DNA of 64,000 nt from DASUAS01 sp963756895 (GCA_963756895.1 CAVWPI010000005.1:62001-126000); one strand, 5' to 3'; numbered from the stretch's first letter, positions 49,900-60,987 are shown. The notes: generated from the sequence alone by a model not told the origin. Numbers and translations are program-made.

Positions 49900-50754
49900 G
49901 TGCGCTTCGCGATCAAGACCTCACCGCAGGACACGACGTGGCCCGCCATGCTCGCGGTGTGGCAGGCGGCCGACGAGATCGAGCTCTTCGAGTCGGCGTG
50001 GACCTTCGACCACTTCTACCCGATCTTCACCGAGGCCATCGACGGCGACTGCATGGAGGGCTGGATCACCCTCACCGCCCTCGCCCAGGCGACCCGTCGC
50101 CTGCGGTTGGGCGTGCTGGTCAGCGCAACGCCGTACCGCCACCCGGCGGTGCTCGCGAAGATGGCCGCCACCGTCGACATCATCTCCGGCGGACGGCTCG
50201 AGCTCGGGATCGGCGCGGGCTGGAACGTCGTCGAGGCACGCGCCTACAACCTCGGACTGCGCGAAGACCTCACCGAGCGCTTCGACGCGTTCGACGAGGT
50301 GTGCGAAGCACTCATCGGACTCCTGACCGACGAACGCACGACCTACACCGGCCGCTACGTGCAGCTCACCGACGCGTACTGCAACCCGAAGCCGATCCAA
50401 CGGCCGCATCCGCCCATCTGCATCGGCGGTGAGGGTGAGCAGCGCACGCTCCGCTCGGTGGCGCGGTTCGCGCAGCACTGGAACTTCCCGGGCGGTACGC
50501 CTGAGCAGTTCGCGGCGAAGCTCGACGTGCTGCGCGCGCACTGCGCCGACATCGGGCGCGACCCGTCGGAGATCACGGTGTCGGCGCATCTGGTCGGCTT
50601 GCGCTACGGGAGTGGCATCGACGCGGTGGTGGAGGAGGCGATGCGCTACGCCGACGCCGGCCTCGACCTCGGCATCGTCTATCTGCCGACGCCGCTCACC
50701 CCGACCGTCCTGGAACCGCTCGCCGCCGCGCTCGTGCCGCTGGTTGACGCCTAG
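49900..50754 (+). CDS. LLM-class (F420-type) flavin oxidoreductase
   Basis: 284 aa, unbroken, GTG start. Luciferase-like barrel: SAWTFDHFYPIF, LRLGVLVSATPYRHPAVLAK, ISGGRLELGIGAGWN, NPKPIQRPHPPICIGGEGEQ. The Gly-rich segment and absence of FMN-reductase features fit the F420-dependent group of actinobacteria. Substrate unknown. Its TAG stop shares the palindrome CTAG with the stop of the convergent DUF3039 gene. Confidence 0.88.
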   Translation: MRFAIKTSPQDTTWPAMLAVWQAADEIELFESAWTFDHFYPIFTEAIDGDCMEGWITLTALAQATRRLRLGVLVSATPYRHPAVLAKMAATVDIISGGRLELGIGAGWNVVEARAYNLGLREDLTERFDAFDEVCEALIGLLTDERTTYTGRYVQLTDAYCNPKPIQRPHPPICIGGEGEQRTLRSVARFAQHWNFPGGTPEQFAAKLDVLRAHCADIGRDPSEITVSAHLVGLRYGSGIDAVVEEAMRYADAGLDLGIVYLPTPLTPTVLEPLAAALVPLVDA

Positions 50755-51032
50755 AGCGTCCAGCCCGCGTTCTTGCGCTCGACACAGGTGGGGCAGATCG
50801 GATAGCGCGTCGGGTCGCGGGTGGGCACCCACTTCTTGCCGCACAGCGCGGTGATCGCCTCACCGGTGATGTAGGCGCGGGTGACGTCGTCCTTGCGGGC
50901 GTAGTGGGCGAAGCGGTCGTGGTCGCCGCCGTCGGTGTCGAGCGGGACCCGCTCCTCCACCGTCGTCTCGACGGGGGCCTCCACGGGGGCCTCGACCGGC
51001 GCTTCCAGCGGCGCGGTGGTGGTGTCGCTCAC
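50751..51032 (-). CDS. DUF3039 family protein
   Basis: 93 aa. The conserved core DHDRFAHYARKDDVTRAYIT, then ALCGKKWVPTRDPTRYPICP with TC following, matches DUF3039 of actinobacteria and contains a Cys plus Cys-x2-Cys, possibly metal binding. The N-terminus has a degenerate EAPV repeat. GTG start with a leaderless -10 at 51039-51044. Function unknown. Confidence 0.85.
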   Translation of the reverse strand: MSDTTTAPLEAPVEAPVEAPVETTVEERVPLDTDGGDHDRFAHYARKDDVTRAYITGEAITALCGKKWVPTRDPTRYPICPTCVERKNAGWTL

Positions 51033-51038
51033 CCGGCC

Positions 51039-51044
51039 AGAGTA
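51039..51044 (-). promoter_or_regulatory. -10 box of a leaderless promoter (DUF3039 gene)
   Basis: On the minus strand TACTCT ends 6 nt before the GTG start. It lies back to back with the divergent -10 box at 51061. Confidence 0.45.
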
Positions 51045-51060
51045 CCGACCGAGCCCCCGG

Positions 51061-51066
51061 TACCCT
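51061..51066 (+). promoter_or_regulatory. -10 box of a leaderless promoter (DUF3817 gene)
   Basis: TACCCT ends 7 nt before the GTG start at 51074. With the divergent box at 51039 it makes a 41-bp intergenic region with two outward promoters. Confidence 0.45.
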
Positions 51067-51073
51067 GCTGGTC

Positions 51074-51418
51074 GTGCCCGACTTCGCCGACGACACGAGC
51101 AGTGAGCTCGAGCGCAAGGCCAAGGCGCTCATGTTCATGGCGCTGTTCGAGACGGTCACCTACCTCCTGCTGTTCTACTTCTGGATCGTGTCGCCCAACG
51201 ACGCGATCAAGGCGGTGATCGGCTTCTTCCACGGTCTGGTGTGGATGGCCTTCGTGGCCATGACCGTGATCATCCGCCCCGACATCGGCTGGACGTGGGG
51301 GTACACCGCCCTGGTCGTGCTCACCGGTCCGATCGGAGGGGTCATGGTGTGGTGGCGCCTGCGAGCGACCCCCCGAGAGCAGCTCGTACCTCACCCATCG
51401 CCGCCGGCAGATCGCTGA
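51074..51418 (+). CDS. DUF3817-like integral membrane protein
   Basis: 114 aa. Three membrane helices (LMFMALFETVTYLLLFYFWI, GFFHGLVWMAFVAMTVII, TALVVLTGPIGGVMVWWRL). The pattern fits DUF3817, common next to other actinobacterial housekeeping genes. The last about 25 residues overlap the end of addA by 77 bp, so the true C-terminus may differ if a frame error lies near 51365. Confidence 0.75.
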   Translation: MPDFADDTSSELERKAKALMFMALFETVTYLLLFYFWIVSPNDAIKAVIGFFHGLVWMAFVAMTVIIRPDIGWTWGYTALVVLTGPIGGVMVWWRLRATPREQLVPHPSPPADR

Positions 51419-54400
51419 CCGACATCTCGGTGGCGCCGTCGCCGCCGAGGAACACGAACACGCACTCCGCCACCGGCTCACCGGTCGCCTGTTCCAGTGC
51501 GACGGCGTACGCCGCGCCCTGCAACCGGTACCGCGTCACCTTGCCGGCGAGGTCGGCGTCGTCGGCCCACGCGTCGGTCTTGTAGTCGACGACGACCAAC
51601 CCGTCGGGCCGGCGGTACACGAGGTCGACGTAGCCTTCCAACGTCGTGCCGTCGACCGGTGTGGCGACGTACATCTCGCGCCGGAACCCGTGCGCGACCG
51701 CCTCCCGCACGACGCGCGTCGTCGAGCGCGACGCGTGCACGCGCCGCGACGTCGTCCTCACGACCGATGATCCCTTCGGCTGCGGTCTGCGCGGCGGCGG
51801 CGTCGTCGAGACCGGTCCCGGTGGCGAGGTCGACGGTCTGCAGCACCGCGTGCACCGCCCGCCCGAGTGCGGTGCCGTAGCGGCCCTTGTTCCACGGGGG
51901 CATCTCGAGGTCGCGCGGTCCCTTGGCCAACCCCGGGTCGTCGCGCGCGGCGCGCGCGGCCTCGGCGTCGCGCGCCAGCGCGGTGGCGGAGCGCACCCGG
52001 CGCCGGGCCGACGCGGCGCGCGCGGCGTCGCGCGCGGCCAGCCAGTCGTCCCAGGGTGGCGGGGGCGAGGCGGTGAACGCGGCTGCGTCGTCGGCGCGTT
52101 CGAGCGGGCGGAGATCGTCGGCAGCGGTGGCAAACGGGTCCCACCCGGGTCGGTCGGCGGTCGCGTGCCAGACCAGCTCGGCGTGGGTCCACTTGGTCTG
52201 GTCGTCGCCCGGTGCCTTCGCGGGCCGGTGCACCGACACCACGAGGTGGTCGCGGGCGCGGGTCATCGCCACGTAGAGGAGGCGCAGCTTCTCGTGGAAG
52301 TCCATCTGTTCGTCGATGGGCGCGTAGCGCTCGAACTCCTCGGTGGTGACGCGCTTGGAGACACGCACCGCGTAGGTGTCGCGGTCGTGCGGGAACGCGA
52401 GGACCACGCCCGGCCGGTATCCCGCCGCCTTCGTGGTCATGCCCGACACGATCGTGATCGGGAACTCGAGTCCCTTGGCGCCGTGGATGGTGAGGATGCG
52501 CACCGCGTCGTCGTCGGTCTCGGGGAGCACCGTCTCGACGACGCGCGCACCTTCGCTCCCCTGCAGGTCGGCCCAGGCGAGGAAGTCGCGCACGCTGCCG
52601 CCCTCGGCGTCGGCGAACGCACGCGCCTGCTCGATCACGAACCGCACGCGCCGCCACAGGTCGCGGGGCCGCCCGTGTGCGAATCCCACCTCGAGCACTC
52701 GCCGTTCGCGCACGATCCGGTCGAGCAGCTCACTCGGTGACGTCCAGTAGCGGGCGGCGTGCCACTCGGCCAGGGCCCGCATCGCGTCGGCGACGGGATG
52801 GCCGGACGGGAGCGTCTCGGGGAGCGGTGCCTGGTGGTCCCACCGACCGCCGTGCTCGACCTTGTACGTGTAGAGGTCGTCGTCGCCGCAGCCGAAGATC
52901 GGTGAACGCAGCGCGCTCACCAGCGCGAGCTCGTCGGTGGGGTCGTCGACCGCCTGCAGCACCACGAGCAGGTCGCGGATCTCCCGCGTGCTGTAGACGA
53001 GCGACGACGTCTCCGCCCGGTACGGGATCCCGGCGGCGTCGAGCGCGTCCTCCAGGTGCCCGAGCGACGTGCGCGCCGGCAGCAGGATGCACAGGTCGCC
53101 GAGCCGGCACGGCTCGGTCCGCTCGTCGCCGTCGCCGTCGCCGTCAGCGGAGTTGGCACGTCGTACCACCGACCATCCCTCGCGCAGCGCGCCGGAGCAC
53201 GACGGCGGCGACGTCGGCGGCCTCCAGCTCGCGCAGCTCGTCGGCGCTGCTCGCCTCCGCGTCGGGTTCGACGCCGAGCAGCGTCACCGCGGCGCCCGAC
53301 CGAAGCAGCCGCACGGACCGGCTCGAGCGCGACGTAGTCGGGTTGCGACTCGGGCTCACCCACGATCAGCTCGCGGAAGATCGCGTTGACCACGTCGATC
53401 ACCGGGCGGGCGGTGCGGAAGTTGCGGGTGAGGTGGCGTGGCGACGCGCCGAACGCCGAGCGCGCCCGCAGGAACGCCGCGATGTCGGCGCGCCGGAAGC
53501 GGTAGATGGACTGCTTGGGGTCGCCCACCACGAAGAGGCGACCAGGATCGACGGGGAGCTCGTCCCAGCGGTACGCGCGCGCGCGTCGGGCTCGCCCGAC
53601 GCGATCAGCGCCGCGAGATCGCACTGGATCGGGTCGGTGTCCTGGAACTCGTCGAGCAACAGCCGCGTGTAGCGGGCTCGCAGCCGCTGCCGCACGTCCC
53701 AGCCGTGCTCGGGGTCGCGCAGCATCGAACGGGCGAGCACGAGCAGGTCGTGGAACTCGAGCTCCCCGTCGGCGCGCCGGCGCCGCGGCCTCGCGCAGCG
53801 TGAACTGCGCCAGCTCCCACGCCAGACGACGTACCACCGCTTCCGACGTGTCCCGGGCCAGCTCGACCCACCGCGGCGCGGATGGCGCCGATCTCGGCCC
53901 GCACGTCGTCGGCCGAGCAGTCGGCGGGCCAGTTGGCCTTCTTGCCGTGGCGGAGGTTCCCCGTCGGCGGCGCCGACGTTGAGCATTCGCATCTGCTCGT
54001 ACTCGTCGGGCGCCGCGAGCAGGGCGTCGTGCCAGGCGGCGAGGTCGACGACCTTCTCGAGGAGCTTGTCGTCGGGCGCGAGGCAGTGAGCGAGCACGCG
54101 TGCGCACCTCGGCGAGCGCGTCGAGGACCGGCGCGAGGCTCGGCGCGAGCTCCGGCGGGTCGGGCTCCTCGTGCATCCGCTCGGCCACGAGGTCCCAGTT
54201 GGCGTTGCAGGCCAGGGCCAGCGTGCGCAGCACCGTGAGCGTGGTGTCGGCGTTGAGCGCGAGGAGGATGGTGCGTTCGAGCGTGGAGTCGTCGAGCAGC
54301 TCGTCGACGAAGCGGGTCCAGCGCTCCTCGAACGCGAGCTGCGACGCGATGTCGTCGAGCACCTGGACACGCGGCGGCAGGCCGGCCTCCACCGGGTGCT

Positions 54401-54770
54401 CGGCCAGGATGCGCTGGGCGAACGCGTGGAGGGTGGACACTGCGGCGGAGTCGAGCTCCTCGAGCGCGAGGGTCGCCCGGGTCGCGGTGACGGGATCGGC
54501 GTCGCGTGCGCGAGGTTCCAGCGCCCGCCGGATCCGGTCGCGCAGCTCGGCCGCCGCCTTCTCGGTGAACGTGACCGCCGCGATCTCGCGCATGGGCACG
54601 GCCCGGTCGACGACCAGCGCGACGATCCGGTCGACGAGTGCCTTGGTCTTGCCCGAGCCGGCGCCGGCCTCCACGAACAGCGTCTCGTCGAGCGAGCCGA
54701 CGATCGCGTTGCGGGTGGCGAGATCCTCGTCGAGGTCGAGGAACGACTGCTGGACGGCTTCCTCGGTCAT
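51342..54770 (-). CDS. addA: AddA/RecB-like helicase-nuclease
   Basis: About 1148 aa after nine repairs (for example near 51735, 53180, 53310, 53590, 53785, 53875, 53955 and 54100). UvrD-type helicase with Walker A VEAGAGSGKTKALVDRI, Walker B LLLDEFQDTDPIQ, motif III VVGDPKQSIYRFRRADI, motif V LTIHGAKGLEFPITIVSGM and motif VI LYVAMTRARDHLVVSVHR. The C-terminal PD-(D/E)XK nuclease shows YVDLVYRRPDGLVVVDYKTD. With AddB it processes double-strand breaks for recombination. ATG overlaps the addB stop as ATGA. Confidence 0.88.
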
Positions 54771-57700
54771 CCCGGCACCTCGTCGCGTTCGAGCACGTCG
54801 GGCTCGGCGAGTGACAGGTAGCCGTGCAGCTCGGGGGCCTCGCGCTTGCGGAGCCACTCGCGATAGCGGTCGCGCGTGCCCCGTGCGTCGGGGTCGGTGT
54901 AGCTGCGCCACCGCCGCGTCCATGTGGTGGGTGGATCGACCCGGCACGGGAACACCCCGCCGTCGATGCCGTCGGCGATCGCGCGCAGCACCTCGTCGAC
55001 GCGCTCGTCGACCGTGGGCGTGAGCACGAGCTCCGCCCACCGGAAGCCGCCGCGCGTGCTCACGTACCAGTAGGCCGCGCCAACCGGCGTGTCGGCGGAT
55101 CCGAACGACGCGCGAGCCGCGTGCGCGTACACGGGGAGCTGCAGCAGGCGGCCGCCGGCGGTGGGATCGTCGTCGGGCACACCGGTCGGTCGGCCGGTCT
55201 TGTAGTCGATGATCCAGAGCGACCCGCCGTCGGCCACGTCGACGCGATCGGCGGCGCCCCGGAAGCGCAGCGCGCGCCCATCGGAGAGCGGGATGTCGAC
55301 CGCGGGCGCGCCGTCGGGGAAGCCGAAGCGCAACTCGGTGGCGATGGTGCGCAGGCCCGATCCGGCTCGTACGTCGTCGTCCTCGGTGAGAAAGCGGTCG
55401 AGCTCGGCGAAGATGCGCCGCCGGTCGCGGTGCCAGAACAACCGGCGACCGGTGCGGCCCTGCGCTTCGTAGACCGCCATGCGCGCCTCGGCGATCTCAC
55501 GGAGCCGGTCGCGGTCGGTGTCGCGCCAGGCGGCGTCGGGCGCGGGCGCACCCTCGGGCCGGGCGAGGACCTCGGCGAGGAAGACGTCGAGCGTCTCGTG
55601 CACCAGGCTGCCCTTGTCGAGCGGCGTGACCTCGTAGCGCTCCTCGGGCAGCTCCGGGATCTCGACCCGCAGCACGTAGTCGAGCAGGTAGTCGTGGGGG
55701 CTGTAGGCGTAGGTCTGGAGGCGCGTCGGTGACACGACCACGGTGCCGTCGGCGATGCGCGGGACGTCGTGGCCGGCGAGGTTGCCGTCGAAGCGGGTGA
55801 AGGCACGGCTGCTGCGCGCGACGACCGTTTCCACGCCGCGAGCGAGCGCCGCGATCGACGCGCGCGAGCTCGTGGTCGTCGATCGCACCGCCTGCGCGCG
55901 CGTGATCGAGCAGCGTCCGGAGCCGGTGCTCCTGCTCGGTCGCGGGGAACTCGACGCGCGCGAGCCCGGCTGCGAACGACGGCACGGGTGCGTACCAGTC
56001 GGCGTGCAGCTCACCGAAGTCTTCGGGGAGCCGCGCGATGCCCGCACCCGGGACGCACTCGGCCAGGAACCGCGACGGCACCCGTTCGGTGGTGCGGCGC
56101 AGGTCGCCGCGAGGAAAGAGCAACACGCGCTCGTCGGCCGCGCCCGCGAGCGCCGCGAGCAGCCGACGGTGGTCGTCGTCGACCCGGGCCGCCCGCAGGG
56201 GGAGGGCGCCGTCAGTGGCCCGGCGGTCGGCGTCGGGGAGCAGCGAGTCGTCGTGCACGCGGGTGGGGAAGAGTCCCTCCGCCAGCCCGCAGACGAACAC
56301 CCGATCGAGGTCGAGCCCGAGGCCCAGCGCCACGTGACCCATGAGCAGCCCGTCGCCGAAGCGACCGACCCGGCCGAGGTCGGTGTCGAGCTCCAGCTCG
56401 AGCGTGCGCCGGAACACGTCGACCCCCGGTGACGCCTCGACCGCGTCGAGTCCGGCCAGGCGTATCAGCGCGGCGTCGATCTTCTCGGCCGCCTGCTGCT
56501 CGAGCTCGGGCCACGAGGCGCGGCGCGCCTCGGGGGCGAGATGGTCGTGGACGAGTCGCTCGGCCCATCCCGCGAGGTCGCGCCAGCTTGCCGCCGGATC
56601 GATCCGCAGGTCGCGCACGAGGGTCGCGACGAAGTCCTGGAGCGCGCGGGTGTCGCGCGAGGTCGCGCTCGTAGCGGTCCGGGCGCGGGTCGCGATCGGT
56701 GACCGCGCGCTCGGCTTCGAGCTCGCCCTCGGCGATGCCGGCGTACCGTTCGAGCCGCTGCTGCCAGTGCTCGGGACCGCGCACGATCTCCGCAGCCCGG
56801 CTGATGCGCTCCCAGCTCGCACTGGGCACGAGCCGGCCCTGGCGGTGGACCGGAGTGGTGGCGAGCAGCCGCATCACGTCGTGGCGCTGGAAGTCGCGGT
56901 CGGGGAGCGCGAGCAGGCCGAGGAGACCGCGACCGAGCGCGCTGTCGGCCAGGGTGCGGACGGCGGCGCCGTTGTGGGGGATTCCGGCGCCTTCCAGCTG
57001 CTCGTGCACGAGGCGCGCGTACGGCTCCGGCGCGCCGTAGAGCACGGCCATGCGTTCGAGGGGCACACCTTCACGCACGGCGTCGACCGCCAGGCGCACG
57101 ACCGCGCGCACCTCGTCGTCGGGATCCGATGCCGAGACGACCCGAGTGGCGACCGGCGCGGGCACCTCCATCTCCGGCAGCACGAGATCGAGGTGGGCGA
57201 GCGCGGTGCGCACAGGAGTGTCGGCCCGCCGGTCGCCGGAGACCCCGGCGACCACGGTGACGGGCACGTGAGCGGCGAGCGCGCGGAGCAGCGCGGCGCC
57301 CGGTGTGGACAGCTCCTGCGGGAGGTGCACGACGACTGCGCCGAGGTCGGCGAGCAACGGCACCCCGTCGCCGACCTCCGTGGCGGCGGTGTCCATGAGG
57401 TCGCGCTCGTCGTACCAGTCGGGGGCGAGCGAGGCGCGCACGCGTCGGCTGATGCGCACGACGTCGGCGGCGCGCGGACCGGTGCGGACCAGCGCGTCCA
57501 GCGCGGCGTCGTCGAGCGTCGACAGCTCGCGGTGCGCGGCGACCAGCGCGGCCTCGGTGGCGGGGTGCCCGGCCACCGGGCGGAACCGGCCCGGCGCGTC
57601 GGCGAGCACCGCCCGCACCGCGGCGGCGAGCACGGGCGTGGACACCGGACGCCGGTGCGCGGCGGCGAGCCGGGGCGCACCGAGGAGCTCGGCGAGTCGG

Positions 57701-57978
57701 TAGACGGTGAGGAAGGTCACGCCCGCGACGCCGGCACCACCGTCGGTCACCCGTCCCAGCGCCCCGCTGCCCAACAGACGCCGCGCGGCCACGCCGACGT
57801 AGTTGGTGGGCACGACCACCGTCACCGGCGCGAGCGCGTCACCTGCCTTGGCTGCCACCACCGTCGCGTGCAGCGCGCGCGACGCGTCGGGCCCGTACGC
57901 CACCGGCTGCAACTCGATCGGCATCGCCCCGGATCGTACGGCGGCGGCGCGCATCACCTCGCCGACGACCACTGTCAT
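54767..57978 (-). CDS. addB: AddB-like PD-(D/E)XK nuclease/helicase subunit
   Basis: About 1071 aa after two repairs (near 55858 and 56664). N-terminal region VTVVVPTNYVGVAARRLLGS and FVCGLAEGLFPTRVHDDSLL are typical of actinobacterial AddB-type inactivated helicases. The C-terminal nuclease has LQTYAYSPHDYLLDYVLRVE and the catalytic LWIIDYKTG. The first cysteine of the usual iron-sulfur set is replaced (YS in place of xC), so a cluster is doubtful. ATG 57978 overlaps the upstream gene; ATG 57924 (MPIELQPVAYGP) is an equally good start. Confidence 0.82.
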
Positions 57979-59055
57979 GCCGCCACCAACGGCGGGGCGC
58001 GGCCGGCGGCGAGCTCGAGTCCGTCGGGCAGGTTGGGGTTCCCGACGAGGGCCAGCAGGCCGTGGGGCACGAGCAGTCGGTGGTGCGCGGGGCAGACCGC
58101 AGCGAGATTCGAGATCTCGTCGGCGCCTCCCCACGACCGGGGTACGAGGTGGTGGGCCTCGAGCCCGCGGTGGCGGGCGCATCCGGGCATCCGGCAGCGC
58201 GCGTCGCGCAGCAGCACCGCGCGTCGCAGCTTCGGCGACACCGCCGCGGTCCGTCGGCCGATGGCGAGCACGACGCCGTGGTCGTCGACGAGCACCGGTT
58301 CGATCGTCGCGTTCGCACGGAGTTGCTCCAACAAGCTGTCGGCGATCGGGATCCCGGCAATCTCCGCGGGACCGTGCTGGGGGACCGCCACCTGCAGAAC
58401 CGGCGACCTCGCCAATGACGGCGCATGGTCGTCGGCCGCGTCGTGCGGGTCGCACAGCGCCACCAACGCATCAGCCAGCGCGTTGCTCGAACGGCGCCCA
58501 CGCCTCACCCTTGACCTTCATCTGCTCGGTCAGCTGGGTGATCGTCTCCTCGAACTGCGCGCCCAGGTCGTCGGGCAACTGACCCCGGAACTGCAACATC
58601 GCCGAGTCCCGGCCCCGCCACATCCGCAGCTCACGCGCCGCGAACCGCGCCCGCGCATCCTCCGCCGTCGGCTTCGACACCCGCCGCGCCTGACGAGCGA
58701 GCTCCAACGGATCCACGTTCGGTGCCCGCCGCGCCCACTCGCGATCCGACTCCCCATCGGCCAACTGCACCACCGACGACAACTGCTCGTCGGAGAGACC
58801 GCCCTCCATCGCCACCGACGCGATCGCCGGCAACGACTCCAACGCCCGCGCCGTCTCCACCTTGTCGCGCACCACCCGCGCCGACTCGCCGTACGCGCCC
58901 ATCGTGGCGTCGATCCGACCGCGCTCGTCGAGCACCCGCACAATCGCCAGTTCCTCGGCGTGGAGCTCACGCTGCGCGCCGACCACCTCGCGACGACGCG
59001 ACTCCAACCACTCCGTCGAATGGGTCCGGAACTCGTCGACCAGCACGTCGAACAT
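57975..59055 (-). CDS. DUF222/HNH endonuclease (13E12-repeat type)
   Basis: 360 aa after one repair near 58487. DUF222 helical region (residues 1-230), then HNH: LRDARCRMPGCARHRGLEAH, HLVPRSWGGADEISNLAAVC, PAHHRLLVPHG, with the zinc cysteines and HNH residues complete. This family is abundant and often multi-copy in actinobacteria and may be mobile. TTG 59067 is an alternative start. The stop overlaps the addB ATG, which makes an operon likely. Confidence 0.85.
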
Positions 59056-59107
59056 GCACCGATCCAACCACGGGGGTATGACACGTATCGGGGGTCAGCC
59101 GGGCCGA

Positions 59108-59554
59108 TCAGCCGGGGTTGGTGTACGCCCGCGTGGGGGTGACGAGCACCGCGGCGCGACGCTCGTCGGCCATGGCGCGGTCGTAGGCGTCCCAGTCGTC
59201 GTGGGTGCCGCCGGCGGCGCGGAACACGTCCCGGAGCAGCACCCGCAGCCCGTCGCCGTCGACCCCGGCGCGGGGATCGTCGGGACCGACGATCTCGGCC
59301 GTGCCCTCGACCGTCGCCCACTGCCACCCGGCCCGCACCACGATCGTCGCCCGCGGATCGGCGCGCAGGTTGCGCACCTTGCGCGTGCCCCCCGCCGCGA
59401 CCAGGCCGACGACCTCGGCGCCGGTCACCGGATGACGGAGCACGCCTGCGTTGACCACGCTCGCCTGCACGGTGCCGTCGGGGCGCGTCGTGGCGAGCAC
59501 GCAGAGCCCGTGCTCGAGCGGTACCAGCGCGGCGAACGCGGCGAGATCGGTCAC
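59108..59554 (-). CDS. PPOX-class (F420-type) flavin/deazaflavin oxidoreductase
   Basis: 148 aa, GTG start overlapping the upstream stop. Split-barrel fold: GLCVLATTRPDGTVQASVVN, VVGLVAAGGTRKVRNLRADP, RATIVVRAGWQWATVEGTAE. Relatives bind F420 or FMN; the K-x2-N-L-x3-P pattern is common in F420-binding members. Substrate unknown. Probably co-transcribed with the kinase-like gene upstream. Confidence 0.85.
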   Translation of the reverse strand: MTDLAAFAALVPLEHGLCVLATTRPDGTVQASVVNAGVLRHPVTGAEVVGLVAAGGTRKVRNLRADPRATIVVRAGWQWATVEGTAEIVGPDDPRAGVDGDGLRVLLRDVFRAAGGTHDDWDAYDRAMADERRAAVLVTPTRAYTNPG

Positions 59555-60210
59555 GGCGTGGCGACGGTGCGCGCGCACGCGCCGCGGCCACGATGAGGTC
59601 CGCGCAGGCGTCGAACTCGAGCGCGGTCGAGTCGAGCACGAGGTGGTAGTGGCGCGGCGTCGCGTGCGTCGCACTTGTAGAAGTGCTTGACGTAGCCCTC
59701 GCGGGCGCGGTCGGTCTCCGCCGCCAGCTTGCGCGCTTGCGCCTCGTCGATGCCCTCGAGGCCGACGGCCCGCTGCACCCGACCCTCGAGCGGACCGTCG
59801 AGCCGCACGTGGAGCGCGCCGGGATGGTCGCGGAGGACGATGGCGGCGGCCCGTCCGAGGATCACGCCCCCTTCGGTCTGGGCGATCTGCTGCAGCACCC
59901 GCTCGGTCTGCTCGCGGAACGCCACCTCGGGCTGGTCGCCCAGCGATGCCCGGGCGGCCGTGGGCACGGTCCCGAACTCGGTGTCGGGCAGCGCCGCGGC
60001 CCGGGCGAGGCTGGCGAACAGGCGACCGAACCCGGAGGTCCGTCGTTCGTCGTGCGCCATCACGTCCTGCATCGGGACCGCGAGCGCCTCGGCCACCGCC
60101 ACCGGTATGGCTCGGTCGAGGAACGGCAGGTCGAGTTGCTCCGCGACCGCCGGCCCGATGACGCTCCCCCCGGCTCCGAACGACGCCGACAACGTGACGA
60201 CCGATGTCAT
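59551..60210 (-). CDS. Cytidylate-kinase-like protein
   Basis: About 219-221 aa after two repairs: one missing CG near 59660 and one GC-run change near 59575 that fits a gain of 2 or loss of 4. It begins MTSVVTLSASFGAGGSVIGP with a loop resembling a P-loop but lacking the classic GxxxxGK[ST]. VILGRAAAIVLRDHP, HVRLDGPLEGRV and YVKHFYKCDARDA follow the cytidylate-kinase-like family of uncharacterised proteins. The final frame ends RARTVATP with a TGA overlapping the PPOX start. Confidence 0.75.
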   Translation of the reverse strand: MTSVVTLSASFGAGGSVIGPAVAEQLDLPFLDRAIPVAVAEALAVPMQDVMAHDERRTSGFGRLFASLARAAALPDTEFGTVPTAARASLGDQPEVAFREQTERVLQQIAQTEGGVILGRAAAIVLRDHPGALHVRLDGPLEGRVQRAVGLEGIDEAQARKLAAETDRAREGYVKHFYKCDARDAAPLPPRARLDRARVRRLRGPHRGRGACARTVATP

Positions 60211-60263
60211 TGACTCCAGTCTGTCACCAGGTCGGGCCACGCGCGGCGCGAGACTCGCCGCTG

Positions 60264-60926
60264 ATGGGCATCCGGTCATGGTTCCTGCGCGCGGAGTCGG
60301 GCCGCACCCGGGTGATGACCGCGGCCGCGATCGGCTCGGTGGCCGCGTTCGTGGTCGCCTGGTTCGTGCCCTGGCAGCTCACCGTGCTGGTGGCGTGGGA
60401 CGTCACCGCCGCGCTCGTGGTCGGCGCGGTTTGGGTGTCGATCGGTCGCTTCACCCCCGAGGAGACGAAGCGGTTCGCGGTCAAGGAGGACGACTCGCGC
60501 GCCAGCACGCACCTCCTGCTCCTCGGCGCCGCGCTGGTGAGCCTGGTCGGCGTGGTGCTCGCGTTCCTGAAGGCCAACGAGGGCATGCATCGCCAGGAGG
60601 TGCTGCTCGAGGCATTCGGTGTGGTGACGATCGTGTGCTCGTGGCTGCTCGTGCACACGGTGTTCGCGCTGCGGTACGCGCACGTGTACTACACGGAGCC
60701 CGAAGGCGGCATCGACTTCAAGACCAAGGGCCACGAGCAGCCCGACTACGTCGACTTCGCGTACACCGCCTTCACGGTCGGCATGACGTTCCAGGTGTCC
60801 GACACCGACGTCACCCGACGCGAGATGCGCCACGAGGTGCTGCGGCACGCGCTCATCTCGTTCCTGTTCGGTGCCGTGATCGTGGCGACGACGGTCAACG
60901 TGATCGCCAGCCTGCTGAACACCTGA
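60264..60926 (+). CDS. DUF1345 membrane protein
   Basis: 220 aa, unbroken. Five membrane helices including VMTAAAIGSVAAFVVAWFV, LTVLVAWDVTAALVVGAVWV and VVTIVCSWLLVHTVFALRYA. The DUF1345 signature DYVDFAYTAFTVGMTFQVSD is complete. Function unknown; potential channel or transporter by fold only. Confidence 0.9.
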   Translation: MGIRSWFLRAESGRTRVMTAAAIGSVAAFVVAWFVPWQLTVLVAWDVTAALVVGAVWVSIGRFTPEETKRFAVKEDDSRASTHLLLLGAALVSLVGVVLAFLKANEGMHRQEVLLEAFGVVTIVCSWLLVHTVFALRYAHVYYTEPEGGIDFKTKGHEQPDYVDFAYTAFTVGMTFQVSDTDVTRREMRHEVLRHALISFLFGAVIVATTVNVIASLLNT

Positions 60927-60979
60927 TCCCCGTCGCTCGCTGCCGCTCGCCCGAGGGCGCGCGGTGCGAGCGACGGGGA
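60927..60979. terminator. Bidirectional hairpin terminator
   Basis: A perfect 14-bp inverted repeat (TCCCCGTCGCTCGC and its complement) with a 25-nt loop, itself GC-rich, begins immediately after the DUF1345 stop and ends 9 nt before the stop of the convergent binding-protein gene. Confidence 0.75.
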
Positions 60980-60987
60980 AGGCGTGC

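Noticed and set aside
57975..59055. A mobile element or homing insertion at the HNH gene
   Set aside because: No inverted repeats, target-site duplications or interrupted gene can be seen around it.
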